A stretch of DNA of 64,000 bases from Morinoia aosen (taxonomy: Eukaryota > Arthropoda > Malacostraca > Amphipoda > Talitridae): NCBI GenBank assembly GCA_030386875.1, contig CM059574.1:6145934-6209933 (forward strand). Reading direction: 5' to 3'. This document shows positions 11,694 to 21,626 of this stretch, one piece after another. The notes beneath the pieces are model-generated. The model was not told where the DNA came from. It saw only the letters and a list, made by a program, of their open reading frames with translations, and ran no database searches. Position numbers and translations under genes: made by a program. Numbering within the stretch: position 1 is the stretch's first letter; each line of letters opens with the position of its first letter.

Positions 11694-14534
11694 TATACAA
11701 GCATCACTCTTAGATTGTACAAAACCCAATTTCTTCAAATAGCTATCTAGTGTAGTATTCCAACACTTAGGAGCTTGTTTTAGTCCGTAGAGCGATTTTT
11801 GTAGTTTACACACCAGATTTTCTTTGCCTTTGACAATAAAACCGTCAGGTTGAACCAGATATAGTTCTTCAATCAGTTCTCCATTAAGGAAGGCTGTTGC
11901 AACGTCCATGTGATGGACTTGCATGTTGCATTTGGCAGCCAAAGCTAGTACTGTCCTGACAGACTCAAATCGAACCACGGGACTGAAGGTCTCGTCGTAG
12001 TCGATGCCATATTTTTGTGAGTAGCCCTGAGCCACAAGGCGAGCTTTGTACGAGCAAATGCTTCCGTCGGGTCCGGTTTTTCTTTTAAAGATCCACTTTG
12101 ATTTGATAGGTTTTTTGTCATTAGGACACTCTACAAGGGACCATACTCTGTTTTGATTTATAGACTCCATCTCATTCTCCATAGCTGTTTCCCATAGTTT
12201 TGCTTCTGGTCCACTGAGTGCTTCTTGAACACAAGATGGTATATCAAGCTCATTTTTCATTAAATACACCCATTCACCAAACCTATCAGGAGCCCGTCGA
12301 TATCTGGCTGATTGTCTAGGCTGCACTCCCTCCATCCCAGCATCTGACTGTCTATGCTCCACCCCTCCCTCAGAGTCTTCTGGTTCTGGATCCTGAGGAA
12401 GAAGAGAAAAATTACCATCATTTACTTCTGAAGGCTCCTTCTCAATTGGCATCTGCTGAGATTCATTGAACATAACGTCTCTACTCAAAAATATCCTTCT
12501 ACTGTTTATGTCATACAGACGATATCCCTTGGATCCACTTCCATATCCTACAAGAACACACGGTTTAGATTTTGGATCAAGTTTTTCCCTCTCATCTTTG
12601 GGGACATGAGCGTACGCACTGCAGCCAAAGGTTTTGAGGTGCTGTACGTTGGGCTTGTGTCCATTAAGGGCCTGATAAGGGGTCATATCATTCAATGCAC
12701 TAGCAGGGCTCCTATTTTTGACATACACGGCAGTTGATATAGCTTCACCCCAGAATGATTTTGGTAACTTGGAACCAGACAGCATAGCTCTGACAGAGTC
12801 AAGAAGAGTTCTATTCATTCTTTCTGCAACTCCATTTTGTTCAGGTGTCTTAGGCACAGTTTTTTCATGGATAATTCCTTCCCCTTTTAGGAATTGTTCA
12901 AAGTCATTAGAGATGTATTCCCCACCGTTATCGGAGCGCAGAATTTTAATTTTGTGATCATAGTGATTTTCTACCAAGGATTTGAACTCCTGAAACACTT
13001 TGAAAACATCACTCTTATGTTTGATAATGTACACCCAAGTATATCTGGAGTGGTCATCTATGAAGGTTACAAAATACCTTCCACTCCCAAGTGATATGGG
13101 ATTAAGCTGGCCACACACATCACTGTGGATAAGTTCTAAGGGTTGGCGTTTCCTTTTGTGATTTGTTTTGGGGAACGGAAGCCTATGATTTTTACCATCA
13201 CAACAGTTTTCACAAAAAATGTTATCTCCACTCACAGAACAATCAAAACCTCTAACAAGATTCTTAGTGCCTAATTTCTTAAGATTATTGAATCCTAGAT
13301 GACAAAATCGTTTATGCCACAGAATTTCATCAGAGGAAACGTTCATGCATTTAGCGGCTGAATTAAGGGTGCAATTAAGTTTATACAATTTTCCTACTTT
13401 ACTGCCTAAGGCAATTAATTCATCGTCTTTATTTACAATCTTACATGAGCTTTCGTCAAAGTAAACTGAGTTTCCACTTTCTGTAATCTGAGGCACGGAA
13501 AGTAAATTGTAAGCTAAACCAGGTACATACAAGACATTCTTAACAACACAGGTATCTACTCGACCTTTAGGCAACAACACCATAACTTCAACATCACCTA
13601 CACCAACACCTTGCAAGTTTCTACCATCACCAACTTCAATGTTAATTGGGCTAGATAGCTCATTCATACAAGAAAAATCATTCCTATTATTACACATGTG
13701 TGCTGTTGCACCGGAATCAATTACCCAACAATTATTGATATTTATCACAGACAATGCACCGATATAATTTGTTTTACCTGCTACAAAATTGTTTTGGTTT
13801 TCTGTGTGGTTCCCATCTTCTTTCTTCAATTTTTCTTGATAGATCCAGCACTTGGTACGTAGGTGTCCCAATTTTCCGCATTCGAAGCATCGTGAGTTTT
13901 TCAATTTGGAGGTCACAAGGGATTTTTCACTGAAGTCTGAAGCACTTTGGTTTTTCAGTTTTGCTTCTTCATTCAGAAGACGCTCTGTCACAATATCCCA
14001 TGACGGTAGTTTTTCATGAGCTTCCAGTGCAGTCACCAGTGTGGAGAAATGGTCGGGAAGTGACGACAGCAAGATTATTACACGACTTTCTTCATCAACT
14101 GCGTCATCAATCACACTCAAGGACTCAAATATTTCGACAAATGCTTTGAGATGAGTTTGTAAGTCTTGGTCTTCTTTTAGTTTCATGTTGTAGAGTCTTT
14201 TGCGTAGTCTGAACTTGTTAGACCAAGTTTTCTTCTGGAATGTATCTTCAATCTTATGCCATAGTTGCACAGGGTCAGTAGGATCACCCAACAAATAAAG
14301 TTGACTTGTTTCGACACCAAGCACAATTGTTGCAAGTGCACTGTCACGTCTTTCTTCAAATTTTCTTCGAGCAGTCTCGTCCGTAGTCTGTGGCATGGTT
14401 TCCGTTCCTCGAACCAAGTTCCACAGTTTTTCCTTCATCAGAATCATCTTCATTTGCAGCTTCCACGTAGGATAGTTTTTATCATTAAGAGCCGTGAGGC
14501 AGTTCTTTGCACTTTCACTTACGGAGCCTGCCAT
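11694..14534 (-). CDS. Copia Gag-Pol polyprotein, N-terminal part
   Basis: About 947 codons of Copia sequence. Order: Gag (UBN2-type, residues about 1-200); CCHC zinc knuckle CFECGKLGHLRTKC (216-229); aspartic protease with DSGA (D273); pre-integrase HHCC zinc site (H407, H412, C441, C444); integrase core with D472, D535 and E571 (35 residues between the last two, DD35E); then the RVT_2-type RT beginning near 795, with first catalytic D877 in HHMDVATAF. The start is the first ATG downstream of the 5' LTR and primer site. The protein runs about 25 residues into the mariner (to 11619) and stops. In an intact element it would package, cut and integrate the element's cDNA. Confidence 0.94.
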
Positions 14535-14670
14535 GTTTCTTTCTCTTTCACCGTTTCTGTCTCACACAGCACTAACAAATCACCAACTTCTGTTCTCGCT
14601 GTCCCGGGCTGTTTTTCGCTTCGGGACTTAAGATAACCTCACTTGATATTGCTTCATCGGAAGGTTTACT

Positions 14671-14682
14671 GTGCCCATAACC
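14671..14682 (-). promoter_or_regulatory. Copia primer-binding site (internal tRNA-iMet type)
   Basis: On the element strand GGTTATGGGCAC directly follows the 5' LTR. Drosophila copia uses a half-molecule of initiator methionine tRNA, pairing with GGTTATGGGCCC-type sequence around the anticodon rather than the tRNA 3' end. The match here differs by one base in 12. No TGG...-type 3'-end primer site is present. Confidence 0.75.
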
Positions 14683-14942
14683 TAATGGACGTAGGTTAAG
14701 AAGACGAGACTCTTGGAGTTTGTATAATCAGTACACACAGCAGGACACACGTTTACATTACGAAGGGTAGCGGTGGAGTGGACTCCAGCCAAGCCCGAGA
14801 ACTACGAGCAGAGATCCACAAGAACCATGAGCTCAGTTCTCAACGCATAGTGCTGTCTAAATACATTCTTACGCAAGAGCACTGTAACATTATCAGTATT
14901 AGACATATATACATTCAAGGTGCTACATGAAAGGTTTCAACA
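14683..14942 (-). repeat. Copia 5' LTR
   Basis: 260 bp copy of 9675-9934. It holds the promoter side of the element in its own orientation. It is followed on the right by the second TTTAG (14943-14947). Confidence 0.93.
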
Positions 14943-15493
14943 TTTAGGTGGTGATAGAAGTTCAATTTCAGATGTAGATCAGCACACAGATAAGTGCTTT
15001 TCAAAGTTTCGCGAAGATTCATCTAATTTTATAGGCAATCGATTTCCTGTGTTTATTTAGTCGAGGATCGACTTCCCGTTGTATGATTCGACACCGTGTC
15101 ACAATTCCAGGTTAAATCGTGATGTGTTATTCTCGCAAATATTATGATTTGTGTTACTGTGGATGCGTGAATCGTTGTCAACGAGGGAGTATTTGTAACT
15201 TGAATGCTCGGTAAGCATCACCTTTGTGTCATGTCGTGTTTAAATATTTGCGGCGGTAGAAACTTACGTACTTTTCATTGACGCCGTTGTGCCATTTCAA
15301 ATCATTTCGTCCCCATGCCTTGTGTGTTTATCCACGTGTTTCCCAATAAATTCGTGTTAATCTTGCTAACTCTTTTATTCTCCAAGTCTGGTATGCAGGT
15401 GTACGCAAGCATAAAGGATAATACTATAACATGTTTGGGGGTTGAGACTCCCCCTGCGTGCGTGATTAGTAACCCTTTTCACGTTTCGCGACA
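14943..15493 (+). repeat. 3' LTR of the LARD-like element, right part
   Basis: Continues the split LTR, matching 1910-2460. The first five bases are the duplicated Copia target. It ends CGCGACA and is followed by CGTGTG, the candidate target repeat of the LARD-like element. Confidence 0.85.
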
Positions 15494-15499
15494 CGTGTG

Positions 15500-16235
15500 A
15501 CGATCCCGAAGTTGTCACTGCTGTTTTCTATTTCTGAATATCGCGTCTTAGGTTCTATGTCCTTTTTCATTTCAACAAGTCAGGAACAAAAATTTATGAA
15601 AAGTTAACTTCTGCGAGTACAGTGCATTCAATGCATTAAAATTGTTCCATTCTTCACCTCTAATTGGAAAAAAATGGTAATCCCAACCAAAACATTGCAG
15701 TTCTATCATATTGAAGTGAGCTACTCAGGTGCTCCATCAAGATTACTTTCTAAGCCTCCAACAAAATCGTAGTCTCAGAATGACAGAGCAACTCGTGATC
15801 TAATTTCTTATTCCTGCCTGCACCGCTGACGACTCCACGAATTGCCACTCTTTCTCATACGAAGTCTTGCTCTTCAGTGTCATCATCCACTTTTTGGGAG
15901 ATGGAAAACTGATCCCATTGTCTCTGTGAGATCCCTGAAGTTCCCGTACCCGTCTCGCCGCAGCTTGGAGGCGCTCCCTGGTGCAGGAGACGCGTGGGGG
16001 GAGGGGGGGGGGATGGAGAGAGAGGAAGGAGGAAAGAAGCAGGGAAAGTGAGATAGAACTGAGTCTTCTCACGACTCAAAAGGTAGAACATCACCTTTAT
16101 GGTTCTTTCAAGAGAACATTAGGTCAATACACATAATTTGCAACTTTAAATTAGGAAAATTGAATTCAGGTTACCATTTGTCATTTGCTGTGTTCATCAG
16201 ACGACATTAGTACGCAATGACAATCATACTGGTCG
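15500..16235. other. spacer between LTR element and LINE
   Basis: No gene recognised. A G-rich run at 15995-16013 (a stretch of G broken by one A) could form a quadruplex on the plus strand. Open frames at 15800-16094 are low-complexity shadows of purine/pyrimidine-rich sequence. Confidence 0.5.
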
Positions 16236-16636
16236 TGTTTAAACAATTTAAACAATTTATTTACCACAGGTGATACAGAGGTAGAATTTTACTTAAGTCT
16301 AGTACAATGGTCAAATTTGAGTATAGCTACCTGTGGGCCCGAATAAGTTCAGCGACTTCTAGGGCATCCTACCATCACGCTATTCTAGGGTGTACAAAAG
16401 TTTAACCTAGTTCACTTAACCTAGTTTCGCATTAGACTGATCATTGAGATAATTAACTCGATATTTTATGCTGTATTTTACAATATAGGTCAAGTCGGCT
16501 ATATTTAACAGTATGTTCGATAAAACGATTCAAGAGCAGAGAGAAGATTGGTTATGATACACAAGGCAAGTTACATTATGACATTATCATTAGTTACATG
16601 TAGGAGGCAAGATTTCGACACGGTGATCTTACACGA
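16236..16636 (-). other. LINE 3' UTR and tail
   Basis: 400 bp after the ORF2 stop on the element strand, ending in the duplicated TTTAAACAA-like tail at 16236-16262. I found no flanking target duplication. Confidence 0.5.
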
Positions 16637-19600
16637 CTAGTATTCTGATAGGAAGTGAGACTCAAGATGTCTTTTGAAAACTTTGTACGAATTACATTGA
16701 CGGATCTCTGCAGGTATAGAGTTCCAAGTTTTGGTTCCAACGAAGAGAATACTGTGTTGCGACCTGGCCTTTGAATAATAAGGAAGCATGAATTTACTTC
16801 TATTTCGGGTTAAATGGTCGTGATGACCAGTTTGCGCAGTCAATAATTGTCTTAGGCTATTGTCGCCATCATTTCTTAATGTTTTGTAAATGAAATTACA
16901 GATGGAGATTTTGTAGAGATCCGAAAGTTTAAGTATTTGTAAATTTTTGAAAGAATCATTTGTGTGAGCATTATATTCTAGGTTCTTTACCGCTCTGACA
17001 GCCCTTTTCTGCAGAGTAAAAATTTTGTTGGTTTTATTTTTATCAGTTCCGTGCCATGCTTCTATTCCGTATTGCAAGTATGGAGAAATGAGCGTTCGGT
17101 AGAGCATTTGTAAAGCTGTTTCAGGCAGAAAATTTTTAACTTTATTTAGGATTCCGATGGATTTTGATAATTTAGAACTAATATGAGTGATGTGCTCTTT
17201 GAAGGTCAGATGTTTATCTATTATGATGCCCAGAAACTTACATGAGTTGGTTTCTTCGATTTCACCTTCGCCAATTTTAATGCATGGGAGAGATACATCT
17301 TTCTTGTATGAGAAAGTAATATAATTTGTTTTATCGATATTTAGGCTTATTTTATTAGCTTTGAGCCACGATGAAACCTTGTGAAGTTCAGTATTTATAC
17401 TCTCCACAATCATAGCAGGATTTTGGTTCGGAAGGACCGCAGAAAGCGTACTGTCATCGGCAAAAAGTATGAATTTGAAGAATGATGTAGATTTTACAAT
17501 ATCATTGATAAAAATCAGAAACAAGAGAGGCCCGAGAACAGATCCTTGTGGAACTCCATGGCTAATTGTCTGTGGGTCTGATTTTGCGTCGTCAATGACA
17601 ACGTATTGCTTCCGATTTGTTAGGTATGATCTGAACCAATCATGGGCAATTCCTCGAATGCCATAATAGTGTAGTTTCGATAATAGTATTTTATGGTCCA
17701 CACAATCAAATGCTTTTCGGAAGTCAAGAAATACAGAGAAGACAGGCTTTCCTTCATCTATATTAGAATAGAGGAATTGTAAATGATTTAATATAGCCTG
17801 TGTTGTTGATTTTTTAGAGCGAAAACCGTATTGTTTATCGTAAAGAAATGATTTTTGTTCAAAATAAGAGTACACTTTTTTATACACAATCTTTTCGAAT
17901 ACTTTGCTAATAATTGGTAGAATGGAGATAGGTCGATAATTGTTTACACAGGTTTTTTCACCACTTTTAAAGATAGGGGTTACTCTAGCAACTTTGAGGG
18001 AGTTCGGGAAAGTGCCTAGTAAGAGAGACTGGTTAATAATATTTGATATCAGTGGGGCTACAATGTCAGCAATAACTTTAAGTACTTTAGTCGGAAACGT
18101 TTGTAACCCACTCGATTTATTTTTCATGTTGTTTATGCACGTAATTACATCGGAGGAGTTTGTAGGCGTAAAGAAAAAGGAGTTGGGTTCTCGAATATGA
18201 TCCATAAATTCCAGGTGATCAGTAGGTTCACTTGGAATACCATCAGCTATTGTTTTCCCTACGTTTACGAAGAAGTTGTTAAAGAGATTAGCAATTTCTT
18301 TCTTCTCATGATATTTTACATTATCTTGAACAACATATTCAATTTTCTTTTTATCGGCATTATTCGGTTTACAGCAGGAGTTAAGGAGATGCCAAGTCTT
18401 TTTAACGTCAGTTTTGAATTGAGTAAACTTGAGCGTAAAGTAGTTCTTTTTTGATGTTCTTATCTGGTTTGTTACATAGTTTCTAAATCGGTTATATGTT
18501 TCTCTAGATATTCGTCCTTCGCAAAGGAGGGCTAGGTACGCTTGACGTTTCTTTATATTTATCACGATGTCTCTAGTAATCCAGGGCTTATGTTTATTTT
18601 TCGGGGTAACTGTACGAGTTACAATTGGGCAACACTGATTGTATGCGGTCATTATAGTTTCAGTCAACTTTACTACTGCTTCATCAATGCTCGTAGTATT
18701 ATTGTTTTGTTGAGAGATGTGCAATGTAGGCATTGATTCTTCTAGAACGGTGCGCATTTCTTCAAGATTTGATTCGTTTATTTTACGATATGAGTAAGTT
18801 TCAGCCCGTGCCTTGGTGCAAGCAATATAGACATTTTTCTTAATAAGAAAAACTGGGAAGTGATCTGATAAGTCAGAAGTAATTATTCCAGCAAGAAAAT
18901 CACTAGGGTCTGTCATAAAGATATTGTCAAGCAGCGTAGCACACTCTGAGGTTATTCGTGTAGGCTTTGTAATGATCGGAAGGAAGGATTGAGACTGAAA
19001 GGTAGTTAGGAAATTAGAGATTGGTTCATGGCTTTCATGTTTCAGTAGATCATAATTGAAGTCACCGCATATTATTATGTCATTGTATAAGGGCCTGTTG
19101 AACTGAGAAATAATACGATTCAATTCATTCAGGAAGGATATAGGACAGGCTGTAGGAGGCCTATACACCGTTCCAAGCACAATGCGTTTACCATCTCTAA
19201 AAAGTTCTACGAAGAGTGATTCTATATGATCCTGATTCATGGTTGCACTTGCTATGGTTCTCGAGTCTATGTGGTTAGATATATATGTGCTGATGCCTCC
19301 GCCCCGCTGGTTTTTTCTTAGCGAATGGTAACTATGATAATTTTCAAATCGAATCATGTCTTTAGTCGAGTCATCTAGCCAGCTTTCGGTGAAGCTAATC
19401 ACGTCTAGGTTATATTTAAGTTCAGTAATAGTACATTGTATCTCTTCCAATTTTGGATAGAGTGACCTACAGTTCCAACACAGGAGTGAGAATTCTCGGT
19501 CAGTTATTCGTATAGTTTCGTTGAATTCTGATATATTAGTATACCTACACTCTTGAGAGTCGTTTAGGTTTGGATATATTCTGTTCAAATGATTGAAATC

Positions 19601-19639
19601 TGGATCGATTTCCTCAAATATTACAGGGTGATCAGTCAT
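16637..19639 (-). CDS. LINE ORF2: endonuclease-reverse transcriptase
   Basis: 1000 codons, no internal stop. The N-terminal third is an apurinic-type endonuclease (EEP fold): N56 in WNCRSL, E85 in FTESWLD, the GGGIS stretch, GDFN (D193, N195), and SDHFPV with D259 and H260. It would nick target DNA. The reverse transcriptase spans about 545-800: ARVTPIFKSG, NNYRPISILP, QYGFRSKKST, motif A FLDFRKAFD (D639), HGVPQGSVLGP, and the active site FADD (D728, D729). The C-terminal 200 residues (YLQYGIEAWHG...) match the conserved tail of Jockey/CR1-group proteins. No RNase H is seen. The full set of catalytic residues suggests recent activity or little decay. Confidence 0.93.
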   Translation of the reverse strand: MTDHPVIFEEIDPDFNHLNRIYPNLNDSQECRYTNISEFNETIRITDREFSLLCWNCRSLYPKLEEIQCTITELKYNLDVISFTESWLDDSTKDMIRFENYHSYHSLRKNQRGGGISTYISNHIDSRTIASATMNQDHIESLFVELFRDGKRIVLGTVYRPPTACPISFLNELNRIISQFNRPLYNDIIICGDFNYDLLKHESHEPISNFLTTFQSQSFLPIITKPTRITSECATLLDNIFMTDPSDFLAGIITSDLSDHFPVFLIKKNVYIACTKARAETYSYRKINESNLEEMRTVLEESMPTLHISQQNNNTTSIDEAVVKLTETIMTAYNQCCPIVTRTVTPKNKHKPWITRDIVINIKKRQAYLALLCEGRISRETYNRFRNYVTNQIRTSKKNYFTLKFTQFKTDVKKTWHLLNSCCKPNNADKKKIEYVVQDNVKYHEKKEIANLFNNFFVNVGKTIADGIPSEPTDHLEFMDHIREPNSFFFTPTNSSDVITCINNMKNKSSGLQTFPTKVLKVIADIVAPLISNIINQSLLLGTFPNSLKVARVTPIFKSGEKTCVNNYRPISILPIISKVFEKIVYKKVYSYFEQKSFLYDKQYGFRSKKSTTQAILNHLQFLYSNIDEGKPVFSVFLDFRKAFDCVDHKILLSKLHYYGIRGIAHDWFRSYLTNRKQYVVIDDAKSDPQTISHGVPQGSVLGPLLFLIFINDIVKSTSFFKFILFADDSTLSAVLPNQNPAMIVESINTELHKVSSWLKANKISLNIDKTNYITFSYKKDVSLPCIKIGEGEIEETNSCKFLGIIIDKHLTFKEHITHISSKLSKSIGILNKVKNFLPETALQMLYRTLISPYLQYGIEAWHGTDKNKTNKIFTLQKRAVRAVKNLEYNAHTNDSFKNLQILKLSDLYKISICNFIYKTLRNDGDNSLRQLLTAQTGHHDHLTRNRSKFMLPYYSKARSQHSILFVGTKTWNSIPAEIRQCNSYKVFKRHLESHFLSEY

Positions 19640-20849
19640 TTAAAATAAGTAAAAGTAAGAATTAGGTACTATAGAGCTTAAAACGAAATACAGAGTCAAG
19701 CTTAAAGGGATATTCCAGTCTAAAAAGTAGCTTATTAAGTAAGAGAGAATAGAGTAAAAAAGAAAAATCTAGCGCGATTTCGTGAGTAAACACAAACTCA
19801 GTCCATGAGCGAGTGATAATGGAGTTCAATATCACAACATTGGTGCAAACAGATTGCTAAGGGCGTTTTCGCAAGTTCACATACAACAGATAATAAGTTT
19901 CTAAAGATTATGACGACAATGATACAATCAGCTAATATGGTTTACGCGTAATAATAACTGTAGTGGTAAATAAAGAAGAATTCACAGTAACATCGGTTGG
20001 TGAAAAATTACTAATTGCGATGTTACAAAATGTGACACACAGATGTCATAGATGTTTACACACACATCTATTATTTATTTGTTATAATATTGGAGTTCGA
20101 TATCACTACATTGGTGCAAACAGATTGCTGAGGGCGTTTTCATAAGTTCACATACAAGAGGGAATGAGTTTTAAAGATTATGATGACAATGATACAATCA
20201 GCTAATATGGTTTACGCGTAATAATAACTGTAGTGGTAAATAAGGAAGAATTCACAGTAATATTGGTAAGTGAAAAATTGCTGATAGATTATAATGACAA
20301 TGATATAATCAGATTATAAGAAGATTACAACGACAATGATATAATCAGATTGTAAGAAGATTACAACGACAATGATATAATCAGCTAATATGGTTGTACG
20401 ATGGCAGTGGAGGGCAGAAGCGATTATCAGATTATAAGAAGATTACAACGACAATGATATAATCAGCTAATATGGTTTACGCGTAATAATACTCAAGTGG
20501 TTAAGAAGAGAAAAAATTCACAGTAACATTGGGAGGTAAAAAATTGCTGATTGCGTTGTTTCAAAAGTTCACACACAGCCGCCATAAATGTTTACAAGCA
20601 CATCTGTTATACATTTGTATAGATTCAGGTTGAACTAGCATCAAGTTGAGGTTTACTGACATGATACCTAATTGAGGTTAAATTAATACGAAGTTGACAT
20701 ATTTAGGGGATGAAAATGAAATTGACTAATTTAGGGGATCACCTGGTCTAGTCACCCATGATCTGCTGTGATGACATGTTTAATTGTTGCATCAGGTATT
20801 GCTCGAGGTCATCTGGCGTGTTGATCTCGCGGCGTCTTGAATCTGGGTT
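19640..20849. repeat. tandem repeats in the ORF1-ORF2 spacer of the LINE
   Basis: A unit of about 255-260 bp is repeated about 2.7 times (from near 19820 and 20090, with a partial copy from about 20450). It shares ATTGGTGCAAACAGATTGCT and TATGGTTTACGCGTAATAAT. Inside it, a shorter unit of about 34 bp with GATTACAACGACAATGATAT is amplified at 20280-20480. No coding frame continues through. Confidence 0.75.
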
Positions 20850-21626
20850 TCATGGGTTGAATATGAAGATGTTTCCATCCTGTGTTCTTGGGATTCCAAC
20901 TTTATCCGGGAATTTCCTTTTGGCCATCCTTAGAATGTACATGACGTTAGCTCGTGAAGGTATGAGGTATTCATTTATGAAGAAGAACTGTGGTTTCTTT
21001 TCTCGGCAGGCGTTGAGAATTTCACGTTTTTTGTTATAATGTTTTAGTTCAAATGCAATGTTTCTTTGATCTACATTCCCAGTTATTGTTTTTTTCCCCA
21101 TTCTTGTAGCTGACGTAATGTCAGTGCCGGAGAGGTCAATGTTGATCTTGTCCTTCAGGAGCTGGCAGACTGTATCCTTACAGATTTCGCCTGCGTGAGA
21201 TGGCGGTATTTCCCTCCCAGAAATGACGAGAGTACATTTTTTGTCTTCAATGTCTCGGCGCTGATCATTTTTTTCCAACTGGTCGAGGCGGGAGGTTAAG
21301 CTATCTATTTTCTCATTCTGTTCTTCGAGAATTTTTTTGTGTTCCGCTTCTTTTGTTTCAAATAGCGTTTTAAGGTGGCTTATTTCATTTTGCACTTGAA
21401 CAATATCACTATTAAATTTTGTCATCACTGAATCGAAGTATTTTATAAGGACAGAAACCACTTCTATACCGCCTTTCGTAAGGCTAGACACATCAGGGTA
21501 TTGACCAAACTTCGGTTCAAACTCGATGCTGTTGTTGCTGCTGTTGTTGGTAATGCGTCGTTTGTTAGTCATCTTGAAGATGGAGGGAATTCGGTCGTTG
21601 TGTAAACGAGGGTTGAATACTCTCAC
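20850..21626 (-). CDS. LINE ORF1-like protein (coiled coil plus RNA-binding C-terminus)
   Basis: 258 codons. Residues about 70-130 form a strong heptad coiled coil (KFNSDIVQVQNEISHLKTLF... LTSRLDQLEKND), a trimerising or dimerising stalk. The C-terminal 120 residues include TLVISGREIPP, a KHYNKKREIL helix and FFINEYLIPSRANVMYILR, ending GNIFIFNP. This pattern resembles the RRM-like half of CR1/L2-group ORF1 proteins (NEHLTP..R...GKIFV). No zinc knuckle is present. An internal ATG 18 codons in (MTNKRR) is an alternative start. It would bind element RNA. It lies upstream of ORF2 on the same strand. Confidence 0.75.
   Translation of the reverse strand: MRVFNPRLHNDRIPSIFKMTNKRRITNNSSNNSIEFEPKFGQYPDVSSLTKGGIEVVSVLIKYFDSVMTKFNSDIVQVQNEISHLKTLFETKEAEHKKILEEQNEKIDSLTSRLDQLEKNDQRRDIEDKKCTLVISGREIPPSHAGEICKDTVCQLLKDKINIDLSGTDITSATRMGKKTITGNVDQRNIAFELKHYNKKREILNACREKKPQFFFINEYLIPSRANVMYILRMAKRKFPDKVGIPRTQDGNIFIFNP

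Larger units (their letters stand above)
9675..14942 (-). mobile_element. Ty1/copia retrotransposon, complete, interrupted by mariner
   Basis: 5268 bp on the minus strand with 260-bp LTRs at both ends (TGTTGAAACC...CCATTA on its own strand). The two LTRs differ at only about two positions. The 5-bp target TTTAG is duplicated at 9670-9674 and 14943-14947, and the undivided site is seen in the other LARD LTR. The internal part carries one Gag-Pol reading frame with domains in Copia order (Gag, protease, integrase, RT, RNase H). A 748-bp mariner sits in the RT region just upstream of the YVDD box. Apart from that insertion I see no stop or frameshift, so the copy was probably intact when mariner landed. 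Confidence 0.95.
679..15493 (+). mobile_element. large LTR retrotransposon without recognisable coding region (LARD-like)
   Basis: Two direct repeats of 1782 bp bound a 5978-bp internal region. Each starts TGGTGAAATAG and ends CGCGACA (TG...CA). The hexamer CGTGTG precedes the left repeat (673-678) and follows the right repeat (15494-15499), as expected for a target duplication. The pair looks identical by eye once the nested Copia is removed. The internal region has no gag, protease, RT, RNase H or integrase motif in any frame, and its open frames are under 110 codons. Orientation is set as plus because a purine-rich tract (8421-8434) lies before the right LTR and AATAAA (2311-2316) lies late in the left LTR. 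I could not find a convincing primer-binding site after 2460. The bases TGTG also precede the right LTR, so the LTR start could be 4 bp earlier. Confidence 0.8.
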
